In this document: piece by piece, positions 54,552 through 63,772 of the stretch
Layout of the letters: every line of letters starts with the position of its first letter
How positions within the stretch are numbered: the first letter of the stretch is position 1
Origin: Pseudomonas fluorescens
GTDB taxonomy: Bacteria > Pseudomonadota > Gammaproteobacteria > Pseudomonadales > Pseudomonadaceae
Direction of reading: 5' to 3'
Length of the DNA stretch: 64,000 nucleotides
NCBI RefSeq assembly: GCF_001708445.1
Contig: NZ_CP015637.1
Span: 620,001 to 684,000, forward strand
Position numbers and translations under genes: made by a program
Notes under the pieces: model-generated
Database searches by the model: none
Told to the model about the DNA's origin: nothing
What the model saw: the letters and a program-made list of their open reading frames with translations, nothing else

Positions 54552-56188
54552 TGAAGCCGGCGATTGTCATCCTTGGCCAGGGCAGCCTGGCCACTGCGCG
54601 CAAGATTCAACAGGTTTACCCTGGCGCGCTGATCCATGGCCTGGCCGGGCGGGTCGACGGCGCGGACCAAGCCTACAGTGAGTTCGGTGCGACCCTGCGC
54701 CAGCTGTACCAGCAAGGCACGCCGCTGATTGCGTTGTGCGCGGCCGGTATCGTGATCCGCACCCTGGCGCCGCTGCTGCTGGAAAAAGGCGAAGAACCCG
54801 CCGTGCTGGCCGTGGCTGAAGACGGCAGTGCCGTTGTACCGCTGCTGGGCGGCCTGGGAGGCGTAAACGTCATGGCGCGGGATATTGCCGCGGCCCTGGG
54901 CGTGCACGCTGCGATCACCACCAGCGGCGAGTTGCGTTTCGGCACCTGCCTGCTCAACCCGCCGGCGGGCTATCAACTGGGTGACCTGGAGCTGGGCAAG
55001 CGCTTTGTCTCGGACCTGCTGGCCGGCGAAAGCGTGCGCATCGAAGGTGCCGCGCCGTGGCTGGACCAGGCCAACCTGCCGCAGGATCAGCAGGCGCGCC
55101 TGGCGATTCATGTGGGCAATACCGAGCGTGCGCCTGCGGCCAATGAATTGCTGATCTATCCGAAGAACGTCTGCGCTACGTGCAAGCCCGGTGCGCAGTT
55201 GGCGGCGCGTGTGCGCACGGCGTTGCATGACGCGGGGATCGCCGTGCAATCCCTGGCCTGCCTGTTGGCCAGTGAGACGCAGATGGCGCAAGCATCGTTG
55301 CAGGATGCCGCGTTGGCGTTGGGCGTGCCGCTGCGCTTCGCCAAGGTGGAGCAAGACGCAGAGATCATGCTCACTGTCGCCGAGCAGCCCCTGGATGTGT
55401 CGCAAATTGGCCGCGCGCGTGGGCGCCTCGCCGTGATCGGCCTGGGCCCTGGCGCGGCCGAACTGATGGTTCCGGCGGTGAAGGCCGAGCTGGCGCGTTG
55501 CACCGATGTACTGGGCTATGAAACCTATGTGCGCATGGCCGGGCCTTTCCGTGACGACCAGGTGCAGCACTGCACTGATAACCGTGAAGAAATGCAGCGT
55601 GCACGCCACGCGTTCGAGCTGGCAGCCCAAGGCCGTTCGGTGGTGGTGGTGTCGTCCGGCGACCCTGGTGTATTCGCCATGGCTGCGGCGGTGATCGAGG
55701 CGTTGCACGAGTCCAGTGACCCGGCGTGGCATCAGGTCGACCTGGAAATCCTGCCGGGGGTGTCCGCCAGCCTGGCCACGGCTGCCCAGGCAGGCGCACC
55801 GTTGGGACATGATTTCTGTGTGATGTCGCTGTCGGATAACCTCAAGCCCTGGGCGATTATCGAAAAACGCCTGGACCTCGCTTCCCAGGCCGACCTGGCC
55901 CTGGCGTTCTACAACCCGATCTCGCGGGCGCGGCCATGGCAATTGGGGCGTGCCCTGGAAATCGTCGCGCAGCACCGCACGGCCGACACGCCGGTGGTAC
56001 TGGGCCGCGATATCGGGCGCCCCGGCCAGACCCTGCGGGTCACCACGCTGGGGCAACTCACGCCCGACCAGGTGGACATGCGCACCATGGTGCTGGTCGG
56101 CTCATCCACCACCTGCACGTTCCCACGTGCCGGTGGCGGTGAGTGGGTGTACACGCCGCGCTGGTACGGGGCCAAGCCCGTCGCCTGA
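54551..56188 (+). CDS. cobJ: CbiG-CobJ fusion: precorrin-3B C17-methyltransferase
   Basis: Protein of 545 residues. Residues about 1-290 resemble CbiG (IALCAAGIVIRTLAPLLLEK; PLLGGLGGVNVMARDIAAAL; then YPKNVCATCKPGAQLAA, near the CbiG C-terminal domain). From about 290 the CobJ/CbiH tetrapyrrole methylase follows (LAVIGLGPGAAELMVPAVKA; VVVVSSGDPGVFAMAAAVIE). The ATG at 54551 overlaps the cobI stop. CbiG opens the delta-lactone in the anaerobic route, whereas this cluster has the aerobic cobG, so the role of the CbiG half here is unclear; similar fusions occur in other pseudomonads. Confidence 0.9.
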   Translation: MKPAIVILGQGSLATARKIQQVYPGALIHGLAGRVDGADQAYSEFGATLRQLYQQGTPLIALCAAGIVIRTLAPLLLEKGEEPAVLAVAEDGSAVVPLLGGLGGVNVMARDIAAALGVHAAITTSGELRFGTCLLNPPAGYQLGDLELGKRFVSDLLAGESVRIEGAAPWLDQANLPQDQQARLAIHVGNTERAPAANELLIYPKNVCATCKPGAQLAARVRTALHDAGIAVQSLACLLASETQMAQASLQDAALALGVPLRFAKVEQDAEIMLTVAEQPLDVSQIGRARGRLAVIGLGPGAAELMVPAVKAELARCTDVLGYETYVRMAGPFRDDQVQHCTDNREEMQRARHAFELAAQGRSVVVVSSGDPGVFAMAAAVIEALHESSDPAWHQVDLEILPGVSASLATAAQAGAPLGHDFCVMSLSDNLKPWAIIEKRLDLASQADLALAFYNPISRARPWQLGRALEIVAQHRTADTPVVLGRDIGRPGQTLRVTTLGQLTPDQVDMRTMVLVGSSTTCTFPRAGGGEWVYTPRWYGAKPVA

Positions 56189-56193
56189 AAACG

Positions 56194-56262
56194 GCCCCGC
56201 AGTGGCCTGAAAGCTCCGAGTGACGATGGGTGAACACCTGCCGTTATGCGGGGCTTTTTCTT
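56194..56262 (+). terminator. Probable terminator after cobJ
   Basis: GCCCCGCA (56194-56201) pairs with TGCGGGGC (56247-56254), followed by TTTTTCTTTTTTT. The loop of about 45 bases is long, so other folds may compete. Confidence 0.6.
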
Positions 56263-56426
56263 TTTTTGTCGATGAAAGCCGGAAGGCCGGGGGATACGCC
56301 CAACGATCGCTGGGAGGCGTTTTTCGCGGTGTGTTCGCAAGCGATGTTTGTCGTCTGGAAAACCCGCCAGCCCCTGGACTAGTGTGGTCACACGCCCTAT
56401 GTGGGGTGCTTGTGGAGAACTGGAAA

Positions 56427-57203
56427 ATGGAGCGACATCACAGAAGGATCAATCACACCAAACGGCGCAAGTTGATCGCCGCGTACAAACTGCCTGGGGC
56501 GCCTGGGGCGCAGCCGGTCAAGATCGACGTCGAGGATGACTGCAATGCGGCGGTGGTGAACAACGGCGTGATTTCATTTGCCGACGGCCTGAGCGGCCTG
56601 AACCGCGAGTACATTCGCAAAAGCTATCTGCTGGCCAGCAGCTACGTGAGCGATGTGTTGAAGGTCCACCGGGGTACGGAACAGTGGTACGACGAATTCA
56701 TCAAGGTCATGGTCAGCCTGGGCTGGCTGCCGGTGCGCAGTCGCTTCGAGCGGGTCTCAGGCTCTGGCAAGGGCCTGACGGTGCAACTGGCAGCGTTGAA
56801 TATCATTGCTGCCATGCTGGCGTCGACATCCCTGAGCGGACCCTGGCTGGAGGCGCTGCCGAAGTTGGCGGCCGATGCGTTGGAAGCCTTGAAGCAACAG
56901 CCGGCTTCTTTCGAGCTGTTCAAGCGCAACAGCACCGTACGCCAGGGCGGTGATTTTGGCCTGGCATCCTGCGCCGAGCGCGACGGCGAAGTGATGATGG
57001 TACTGGTGACCTACAGCAGCCAGGGCGTGAGCAAGCAGGTGGGCTTGCCGTTTCTGGAGTGGGACAGCTCGTCGTTCGAGGCTTTCAGCGGGCAAACCTG
57101 CCTGGTGCTGAATACCTCGGTGGTCAACGAAAAAACCATCCAATTGATGCGTGAGAGTGCGGGCGACAAGGTCCAGCTGGCAATCGCCAAGTACCGGATC
57201 TAG
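56427..57203 (+). CDS. Unrecognised 258-residue protein
   Basis: I do not recognise this family. From the ATG at 56427 (GGAG eleven bases upstream) it begins with a basic stretch (MERHHRRINHTKRRKLIAAY), with no signal peptide. A helical middle follows (REYIRKSYLLASSYVSDVLK; LAALNIIAAMLASTSLSGPW), then a beta-rich C-terminal half (GEVMMVLVTYSSQGVSKQV; FSGQTCLVLNTSVVNEKTI). The layout, helices then a beta sandwich, is reminiscent of pore-forming or lectin-like proteins, but that is a guess. Its stop overlaps that of the convergent marC gene by four bases. An upstream in-frame extension of 69 codons has no ribosome-binding site and crosses the terminator. Confidence 0.65.
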   Translation: MERHHRRINHTKRRKLIAAYKLPGAPGAQPVKIDVEDDCNAAVVNNGVISFADGLSGLNREYIRKSYLLASSYVSDVLKVHRGTEQWYDEFIKVMVSLGWLPVRSRFERVSGSGKGLTVQLAALNIIAAMLASTSLSGPWLEALPKLAADALEALKQQPASFELFKRNSTVRQGGDFGLASCAERDGEVMMVLVTYSSQGVSKQVGLPFLEWDSSSFEAFSGQTCLVLNTSVVNEKTIQLMRESAGDKVQLAIAKYRI

Positions 57204-57796
57204 GGCACCAGGTAACCGCGCACGCCGGTAAAGATGATTTGCGCAGCGAGGGCGCACACGAACAACCCCATCAACCGGCTGACAATCTGTAAGCCCTGGT
57301 CGCCGAGAATGCGTTCGATACGGTTGGACAGGTACAGCACCACGCCCACTGTGAGGCTGGCCAGGGCGATGCTGAGGATGGCGGAGATCTTGTCATCCCA
57401 ATGGGGCTGGCTGACGCCCATCACCAGCAGCGCACCGATAGTGCCGGGGCCGACCGTGAGCGGGATCGTCAGCGGCACAATGGTGACGTCCTGTTGCACG
57501 TTGTCGGTCTGTACCGCCGACTTGCCCTGGGCCATCCCCAGGGCGGAGATAAACAGCACACTGCCGGCGCCGATGCGGAACGCATCCACGGTGATGCCGA
57601 ATACACTGAAAATCACCCGGCCGAACAGGTAGAGCAACACGCTTGAGATCAGGGTCGCCAGCGCCACTTTCCAGGCCAGGCGCCGCCGCTCCTTGCTGGA
57701 GTAGCCACGGGTCAGGCTGATAAAGCAGGACAGTACGAAGAACGGGCTGTAGAGCACCAGCATCTTCAGGTAAACGCTGAATAGCACGTGGAGCAT
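57200..57796 (-). CDS. MarC family integral membrane protein
   Basis: Inner-membrane protein of 198 residues with six hydrophobic segments. SPFFVLSCFISLTRGYSSKE, VPLTIPLTVGPGTIGALLVM and LSNRIERILGDQGLQIVSRL are conserved in the MarC/UPF0056 family. Function unresolved; earlier claims of a role in multiple antibiotic resistance were withdrawn for E. coli MarC. Convergent with the unknown gene, with overlapping stops. Confidence 0.9.
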   Translation of the reverse strand: MLHVLFSVYLKMLVLYSPFFVLSCFISLTRGYSSKERRRLAWKVALATLISSVLLYLFGRVIFSVFGITVDAFRIGAGSVLFISALGMAQGKSAVQTDNVQQDVTIVPLTIPLTVGPGTIGALLVMGVSQPHWDDKISAILSIALASLTVGVVLYLSNRIERILGDQGLQIVSRLMGLFVCALAAQIIFTGVRGYLVP

Positions 57797-57923
57797 GGGA
57801 GCGGCTCGTGGGCGGGGAAAGTGTGGAGAGTCTATCAGGCGTCAGAGATCAAATGTGGGAGGGCGCGTGCCCCGATGACCATGGGTATCTGCCCCACTTT
57901 TCAGCCCCAGACAAATCCCCCCT

Positions 57924-58048
57924 GTGGCGAGCGGGCTTGCCCCGCGTTGGGCTGCGAAGCGGCCCCAAGCCCAGCCTCTACAGAGTGTCTGATACACCGC
58001 GTTCTTTTTTTACTGGGGCTGCTGCGCAGCCCAACGCGGGGCAAGCCC
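57924..58048. repeat. REP doublet, GTGGCGAGCGGGCTTG family, right arm truncated
   Basis: GTGGCGAGCGGGCTTGCCCC with GTTGGGCTGCGAAGCGGCCC, and the inverted GGGGCTGCTGCGCAGCCCAA leading to CGGGGCAAGCCC, where it stops instead of continuing to GCTCGCCAC as in the copy at 17130. Confidence 0.85.
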
Positions 58049-58050
58049 TA

Positions 58051-58090
58051 ATGCCGTTCAGTTAAGCGTACATCGCCTTCTGTAGGAGCG
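58051..58090. repeat. 40-base unit shared with 11740-11779
   Basis: Starts ATGCCGTTCAGTTAAGCG and ends CTGTAGGAGCG. It differs from the copy at 11740 by a single base. The downstream sequence then diverges (GTCGAATC here, AG there), so this copy carries only the first ten bases of the REP arm. Confidence 0.8.
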
Positions 58091-58236
58091 GTCGAATCTT
58101 GCGTAACTCTTTGTTTACCAAGGAGTTTTCCGTTTCGACTGCGCCGGAAGTGGGGCGAATTATAGACTTCCAGAATCTGCCGTCAACACCTATTTTCATA
58201 TTTCTGTCATATCGATCAAAAAAGCCTCAAATACAC

Positions 58237-58264
58237 GAAAGCCGGCCCCAAGGGGCCGGCTTTC
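58237..58264 (-). terminator. Terminator of bauC
   Basis: GAAAGCCGGCCCC-AA-GGGGCCGGCTTTC, a perfect 13-base stem with a two-base centre, 8 bases beyond the bauC stop on the minus strand. Confidence 0.85.
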
Positions 58265-58272
58265 AACGCTTA

Positions 58273-59766
58273 TTACAAGCTAGGAAACGCAAACTGCGAC
58301 GCTTCATGACTGGCCCGTTGCGGCCAACGCTGGGTAATCGCCTTGCGACGTGTGTAGAAACGCACCCCATCCGGACCATAAGCATGCAAGTCACCGAACA
58401 GCGAACGCTTCCAACCACCAAAGCTGTGATACGCCACCGGCACCGGCAGTGGCACGTTCACGCCGACCATCCCCACTTCAATCTCGTCACAGAACAGACG
58501 CGCCGCCTCCCCATCACGGGTGAAGATGCAGGTACCGTTGCCGTACTCGTGATCGTTAATCAGCTGCATCGCAGCTTCCAGGCTATTCACCCGAACCACA
58601 CACAGCACCGGCCCGAAGATCTCTTCTTTATAGATACGCATCTCGGGCGTCACGCGATCGAACAAACTGCCGCCCAGGAAGAACCCCTCTTCATGCCCGG
58701 CAACACTCAAGCCACGACCATCAACTACCAGTTCAGCGCCCGCAGCCACACCGTCTTCTATATAGCCACTGACCTTATCCCGCGCCTGCCCTGTCACCAG
58801 CGGCCCCATATCCAGCCCGCAGGAGGTGCCCGCACCGATCTTCAGCGCCTTGACCTGCGGCACCAGCTTGGCGATCAATGCATCCGCCACCTGGTCACCC
58901 ACGCACACGGCCACCGAGATCGCCATGCAACGTTCACCGCACGAACCATAGGCCGCCCCCATCAAGGCACTGACCGCATTATCCAGGTCCGCATCCGGCA
59001 TCAGCACCGCATGGTTCTTCGCCCCGCCCAGTGCCTGCACGCGTTTGCCACGTTTGGTCGCTTCGGCATAGATGTACTCGGCAATCGGTGTCGAGCCGAC
59101 GAAGCTCAGCGCCTTGACTTCCGGCGCCTCGATCAACGCATCCACCGCGCCCTTGTCACCGTGCACCACGCTCAGCACACCTTTAGGCAGGCCAGCCTCC
59201 TGCAATAGTTGCGCGATCAGCAACGTCGAGCTTGGATCACGCTCCGACGGCTTGAGGATGAAGCAGTTGCCGCAAACGATCGCCAGCGGATACATCCACA
59301 GTGGCACCATCGCCGGGAAGTTGAACGGTGTAATGCCTGCCACCACGCCCAACGGCTGGAAATCCGACCAGGCATCAATGTTCGGCCCGACATTGCGGCT
59401 GTACTCGCCCTTGAGAATCTCCGGCGCCGAGCACGCGTACTCCACGTTCTCGATCCCACGCTTCAACTCACCGGCGGCGTCTTCCAGCGTCTTGCCATGC
59501 TCTTCGCTGATCAACTGCGAGATACGTGCTTCGTTCTGCTCCAGCAATTGCTTGAAACGAAACATCACCTGGGCACGCTTGGCCGCTGGCGTATTCCTCC
59601 AGGCCGGAAATGCTGCCTTGGCCGAATCGATTGCGCTCTGAATAGTCTCGCGGCTGGCCAACGGCACCTGGTGAATCACCTGGCCAGTGGACGGGTTGTA
59701 CACATCGGCAGTGCGACCGGTCTCGCTGACCAACTGGCCATTGATCAAATGCTGGATAAGGCTCAT
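58273..59766 (-). CDS. bauC: CoA-acylating semialdehyde dehydrogenase, BauC/MmsA
   Basis: Cytoplasmic aldehyde dehydrogenase of 497 residues. Typical MmsA family segments: GEFSRNVGPNID-like start KGEYSRNVGPNIDAWSDFQP, GITPFNFPAMVPLWMYPLAI, SFVGSTPIAEYIYAEATKRG (cofactor) and the catalytic Cys in GSCGERCMAISVAV. Beside a beta-alanine transaminase gene it most likely oxidises 3-oxopropanoate (malonate semialdehyde) to acetyl-CoA, as BauC (PA0130); methylmalonate semialdehyde is also possible. AGGAG precedes the ATG at 59766. Confidence 0.9.
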   Translation of the reverse strand: MSLIQHLINGQLVSETGRTADVYNPSTGQVIHQVPLASRETIQSAIDSAKAAFPAWRNTPAAKRAQVMFRFKQLLEQNEARISQLISEEHGKTLEDAAGELKRGIENVEYACSAPEILKGEYSRNVGPNIDAWSDFQPLGVVAGITPFNFPAMVPLWMYPLAIVCGNCFILKPSERDPSSTLLIAQLLQEAGLPKGVLSVVHGDKGAVDALIEAPEVKALSFVGSTPIAEYIYAEATKRGKRVQALGGAKNHAVLMPDADLDNAVSALMGAAYGSCGERCMAISVAVCVGDQVADALIAKLVPQVKALKIGAGTSCGLDMGPLVTGQARDKVSGYIEDGVAAGAELVVDGRGLSVAGHEEGFFLGGSLFDRVTPEMRIYKEEIFGPVLCVVRVNSLEAAMQLINDHEYGNGTCIFTRDGEAARLFCDEIEVGMVGVNVPLPVPVAYHSFGGWKRSLFGDLHAYGPDGVRFYTRRKAITQRWPQRASHEASQFAFPSL

Positions 59767-59805
59767 GCAGGGCTCCTGAAAAGTTGTTCTATATAGAAGG
59801 AGAAA

Positions 59806-61155
59806 TCAGTCGATCTTGTTCAGCACTTCGCCGACCGCATCAAACAGACGATCCAGGTCCTGCGGCTTGCTGTTGAAGGTTGGCCCAAACTGCAGGGTGT
59901 CCCCACCAAAGCGCACGTAGAAGCCAGCTTTCCACAAAGCCATGCCGGCCTCGAATGGACGCACGATCGCATCACCATCACGCGGGGCAATCTGGATCGC
60001 ACCGGCCAGGCCGTAGTTACGAATGTCGATTACGTTCTTGCTGCCCTTCAAGCCGTGCAGCGCATTCTCAAAGTGTGGCGCGACTTCAGCCACGCTCTGC
60101 ACCAGGTTTTCCTTCTGCAGCAGATCCAGTGCCGCCAAGCCAGCGGCACAGGCCACCGGGTGCGCCGAATAGGTGTAGCCGTGGGGGAACTCCACTGCGT
60201 ACTCCGGCGTCGCCTGGTTCATGAAGGTCTGGTAGATCTCGCTGCTGGCAATCACTGCGCCCATCGGGATCGCGCCGTTGGTGACTTGCTTGGCGATGCA
60301 CATCAAGTCCGGGGTCACGCCGAAGCTGTCCGCACCGAACATCGAGCCGGTACGGCCAAAACCGGTGATCACTTCATCGAATACCAACAGGATGTTGTGC
60401 TGGTCGCAGATTTCACGCAGGCGCTTGAGATAACCCTGTGGCGGCACCAGCACGCCAGCGGAACCGGCCATCGGCTCGACAAACACTGCCGCGATGTTCG
60501 ACGCGTCATGCAATTCGATCAGCTTGAGCAGCTCATCGGCCAAGGCGATACCGCCCTGCTCCGGCATGCCGCGGGAAAAGGCATTGCTGGCCAGCAAGGT
60601 GTGAGGCAGATGGTCGACATCCATCATCGCCTGGCCAAACAGCTTACGGTTGCCGTTGACGCCGCCCAGGCTAGTACCGGCGATGTTCACACCGTGATAA
60701 CCACGGGCACGCCCAATCATCTTGGTCTTGGTCGCCTGGCCTTTCAGGCGCCAATAGGCACGCACCATTTTCACCGCCGTGTCGGCGCACTCGGAGCCGG
60801 AGTCAGTGAAGAACACATGGTTCAGGTTGCCTGGGGTCAGGTCGGTGATCTTTTCCGCCAATTGGAAGGACAACGGATGACCGTATTGAAAGCCCGGCGA
60901 GTAATCCAGGGTACCCAGTTGCTTGGCGACGGCTTCCTGGATCTCCTTGCGCGTATGCCCGGCGCCGCAGGTCCACAGCCCCGACAACGAATCGTAAACC
61001 TTGCGCCCCTTGTCATCGGTCAACCAGCTGCCTTCGGCGGCCACGATCAGGCGCGGGTCGCGCTGGAAGTTACGGTTGGCGGTGTAGGGCATCCAGTGCG
61101 CGTCCAACTTCAGTTGGCTGGCCAGGGACGATGGGGCGTTTTCGGGCATGTTCAT
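59806..61155 (-). CDS. bauA: Beta-alanine--pyruvate transaminase BauA
   Basis: PLP-dependent class III aminotransferase of 449 residues, near the length of P. aeruginosa BauA. Features: DAHWMPYTANRNFQRDPRLI, TDSGSECADTAVKMVRAYWR, LLVFDEVITGFGRTGSMFGA, and the PLP Lys in LMCIAKQVTNGAIPMGAV. Converts beta-alanine and pyruvate to 3-oxopropanoate and alanine, feeding bauC 39 bases downstream. The ATG at 61155 fits the family; seven codons upstream are rejected. Confidence 0.94.
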   Translation of the reverse strand: MNMPENAPSSLASQLKLDAHWMPYTANRNFQRDPRLIVAAEGSWLTDDKGRKVYDSLSGLWTCGAGHTRKEIQEAVAKQLGTLDYSPGFQYGHPLSFQLAEKITDLTPGNLNHVFFTDSGSECADTAVKMVRAYWRLKGQATKTKMIGRARGYHGVNIAGTSLGGVNGNRKLFGQAMMDVDHLPHTLLASNAFSRGMPEQGGIALADELLKLIELHDASNIAAVFVEPMAGSAGVLVPPQGYLKRLREICDQHNILLVFDEVITGFGRTGSMFGADSFGVTPDLMCIAKQVTNGAIPMGAVIASSEIYQTFMNQATPEYAVEFPHGYTYSAHPVACAAGLAALDLLQKENLVQSVAEVAPHFENALHGLKGSKNVIDIRNYGLAGAIQIAPRDGDAIVRPFEAGMALWKAGFYVRFGGDTLQFGPTFNSKPQDLDRLFDAVGEVLNKID

Positions 61156-61281
61156 CAGCAAAACCTCGCAGGGCAACAGGCAGCGTCGGGATTGAAAAAG
61201 CGTTGTTGCAGCTAAATTGCCACGGGGATAAAGTCGGTGAAATTCAACTCTTCTAACCTTCAGTCAGGGATTCACTAAACT

Positions 61282-62202
61282 ATGAGCAGTCGCCGACCCG
61301 ATCCCCTGGCTCAAGTCAGTGACTTCGATATTCGCCTGCTGCGTATCTTCCGCAGCGTGGTGGAATGCGGTGGCTTCTCGGCGGCGGAAACCGTGCTGGG
61401 CATCGGGCGCTCGGCCATCAGCCAGCAAATGAGCGACCTGGAGCAACGCCTCGGGTTAAGGCTGTGCCAACGCGGGCGCGCCGGTTTCTCCCTGACCGAA
61501 GAAGGCCGCGAGGTCTACCAATCGGCCCTGCAACTGTTAAGTGCCCTGGAAAGCTTTCGCACCGAGGTCAACGGCCTGCACCAGCATTTGCGCGGCGAGT
61601 TGATCATTGGCCTCACCGACAACCTGGTCACCCTGCCCCACATGCGCATCACTCACGCCCTGGCGCAGTTGAAGGAGCGCGGTCCGGACGTGCAAATCCA
61701 GATCCGCATGATCGCGCCCAATGAAGTGGAACAAGGCGTACTCGACGGGCGCCTGCATGTCGGTGTGGTGCCCCAGGCCAGTGCATTGTCCGGCCTGGAA
61801 TACCAACCGCTGTACAGCGAACGCTCACTGCTCTACTGCGCGGTTGGCCATCCCCTGTTTTATGCCGACGACAAGCAACTGGACGACGAACGTATCAACA
61901 CCCAGGACGCCATCGCCCCCACCTTTCGCCTGCCCGCCGAGATCCAGGCCCACTACCAGGCACTCAATTGCACTGCCAGCGCTTCGGACCGCGAAGGCAT
62001 GGCGTTCCTGATCCTGACCGGCCGCTATATCGGCTACCTGCCCGACCACTACGCCAGCCTCTGGGTGCAACAAGGCCGACTACGCGCGTTGAAATCGGCT
62101 ACACGCTTTTACGATTTGAGCCTGGCTTCGGTCACGCGCAAAGGCCGTCGCCCCCATTTGGTGCTGGAAAGCTTCCTGGAAAGTCTGGCGGCAACACGGT
62201 AA
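61282..62202 (+). CDS. bauR: LysR family regulator BauR
   Basis: DNA-binding activator of 306 residues, divergent from bauA. N-terminal winged HTH (FRSVVECGGFSAAETVLGIG then RSAISQQMSDLEQRLGLRL C) and a C-terminal periplasmic-binding-like sensor. Position opposite bauA-bauC matches bauR (PA0133), which activates beta-alanine catabolism. The 126 bases between bauR and bauA hold both promoters. ATG at 61282. Confidence 0.88.
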   Translation: MSSRRPDPLAQVSDFDIRLLRIFRSVVECGGFSAAETVLGIGRSAISQQMSDLEQRLGLRLCQRGRAGFSLTEEGREVYQSALQLLSALESFRTEVNGLHQHLRGELIIGLTDNLVTLPHMRITHALAQLKERGPDVQIQIRMIAPNEVEQGVLDGRLHVGVVPQASALSGLEYQPLYSERSLLYCAVGHPLFYADDKQLDDERINTQDAIAPTFRLPAEIQAHYQALNCTASASDREGMAFLILTGRYIGYLPDHYASLWVQQGRLRALKSATRFYDLSLASVTRKGRRPHLVLESFLESLAATR

Positions 62203-62216
62203 TTCGGGCTCCACAC

Positions 62217-62244
62217 AAAAAGCTGAGCAACTGGACAGCTTTTT
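62217..62244 (+). terminator. Terminator after bauR
   Basis: AAAAAGCT (62217-62224) and AGCTTTTT (62237-62244) with a 12-base loop, 15 bases after the bauR stop. It also argues for the later start of the permease gene. Confidence 0.7.
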
Positions 62245-62290
62245 GCAAGGGCACTGGGACCTAGAACTGTCCGCCTCGAGTTTGCCCGCC

Positions 62291-63685
62291 ATGCCACCAG
62301 AATCTTCCAGCCCCAGTGACCTGATCTACGGCCTCAATGACCGCCCAAAACCCTTAGCGGCGATATTGGCCGCCCTGCAACATGTACTGGCGGCCTTCGT
62401 CGGTATCATCACTCCGCCGCTGATCATCGGCTCCACCCTGGGCCTCACCGCCCACCTGCCCTACCTGATCAGCATGGCGCTGATGGTGTCCGGTGTCGGC
62501 ACATTCATCCAGGCACGCAGGCCATTTGGCATCGGCGCCGGCATGATCTGCCTGCAAGGCACCAGCTTTGCGTTTCTGGGCGCGGTGTTGTCGGCCGGGT
62601 TCCTCGTGAAGCAACGCGGCGGTAGCCCGGAAGACATCATGGCGATGATCTTCGGTGTGTGCTTTTTCGGCGCAGCCGTCCAGATCGTACTGAGCCGATT
62701 TATCGGTCAATTGCGTCGAGTAATCACGCCGCTGGTCACCGGGATTGTCATCACCCTGATCGGCATCAGCCTGATCAAGGTTGGGATCACCGACCTGGGC
62801 GGCGGCTTCAACGCCCCCGATTTCGGCGCGCCCACCAACCTGGCGCTGGGCCTGTTCGTGGTATTGACCATTATCCTGCTCAACCGCTCGAATACCCCAT
62901 GGGTGCGCCTCTCGGCGATCATCATCGGCCTGGCCCTTGGCAGCATAGCCGCCTGGTTCAGCGGCAAGCTGGTGCCCCAAGCCCTGCCCGACCTGCCCTT
63001 GATCAGCGTGCCGATGCCGTTCCGTTTCGGTTTCAACTTCGACTGGAGCGCCTTCCTGCCGATCGCGCTGATTTATCTGATCAGCAGCATCGAAACCGTG
63101 GGCGACCTTACCGCCAATTGCATGATCGCCCGCCAGCCCATCAGCGGGCCTTCCTATATAGGCCGGCTCAAAGGTGGCGTGCTGGGGGACGGCGTCAGTT
63201 GCATGATCGCCGCGACGTTCAGTGCGTTCCCCAACACGACCTTCGCCCAGAACAATGGCGTGATCCAACTCACCGGCGTCGCCAGCCGTTACGTTGGCTT
63301 ATACATCGGTGTCGTGTTGTTTTGCCTCGGCCTGTTTCCGCTGATCGGCGCGGTACTGCAGCAGATCCCCAAGCCGGTATTGGGTGGTGCAACCCTGGTG
63401 ATGTTTGGCAGCGTGGCAGCGGCCGGCGTGCGCATCCTGGCGCAGGCACCGCTGGACCGACGCAGCATGCTGATCATCGCCACCTCCTTTGGCGTGGGCC
63501 TGGGCATTGCCGCCCAACCCAACCTGCTGCACTTGATGCCAACCCTGGTGCAAAACCTGTTCGACTCGGCCATCACCAGCGGCGGGCTGACGGCCATCGT
63601 GTTGTGCCTGCTGCTGCCGGAAGCCAAGGCGGGCACCGCTGCCGCAAACCACGGGCCAGAAAGCGACACTCTGGAACCGCTTTGA
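62291..63685 (+). CDS. Uracil/xanthine permease, NCS2 family
   Basis: Inner-membrane nucleobase symporter of 464 residues with 12-14 hydrophobic segments. The family motifs QHVLAAFVGIITPPLIIG (start of TM1), SSIETVGDLTANCMIA (proton/substrate residues) and FPNTTFAQNNGVIQLTGVAS are intact. Beta-alanine is the end product of uracil breakdown, so a pyrimidine substrate fits the bau neighbours; xanthine or urate remains possible. The ATG at 62291 lies beyond the bauR terminator. Confidence 0.88.
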   Translation: MPPESSSPSDLIYGLNDRPKPLAAILAALQHVLAAFVGIITPPLIIGSTLGLTAHLPYLISMALMVSGVGTFIQARRPFGIGAGMICLQGTSFAFLGAVLSAGFLVKQRGGSPEDIMAMIFGVCFFGAAVQIVLSRFIGQLRRVITPLVTGIVITLIGISLIKVGITDLGGGFNAPDFGAPTNLALGLFVVLTIILLNRSNTPWVRLSAIIIGLALGSIAAWFSGKLVPQALPDLPLISVPMPFRFGFNFDWSAFLPIALIYLISSIETVGDLTANCMIARQPISGPSYIGRLKGGVLGDGVSCMIAATFSAFPNTTFAQNNGVIQLTGVASRYVGLYIGVVLFCLGLFPLIGAVLQQIPKPVLGGATLVMFGSVAAAGVRILAQAPLDRRSMLIIATSFGVGLGIAAQPNLLHLMPTLVQNLFDSAITSGGLTAIVLCLLLPEAKAGTAAANHGPESDTLEPL

Positions 63686-63772
63686 CGCTTTTATTGCATC
63701 AGGACTTGTCTGAGGCTTGAGGGTGGGTTATCTGTGCACACGTCGTCTCTATCGATCAGCACGGAAACCTCC

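Larger units (their letters stand above)
57797..58236. other. Repeat-filled gap between marC and bauC
   Basis: A mosaic of palindromes and no gene: a single GTGGGAGGGCGCGTGCCCCG arm (57854-57876), a GTGGCGAGCGGGCTTG-family doublet (57924-58048) whose right arm breaks off at CAAGCCC, then the 40-base unit 58051-58090 shared with 11740, then an AT-rich stretch. Confidence 0.7.

Noticed and set aside
54482..56056. Minus-strand 524-residue frame opposite cobJ
   Set aside because: Antisense shadow of the CbiG-CobJ gene produced by high GC.
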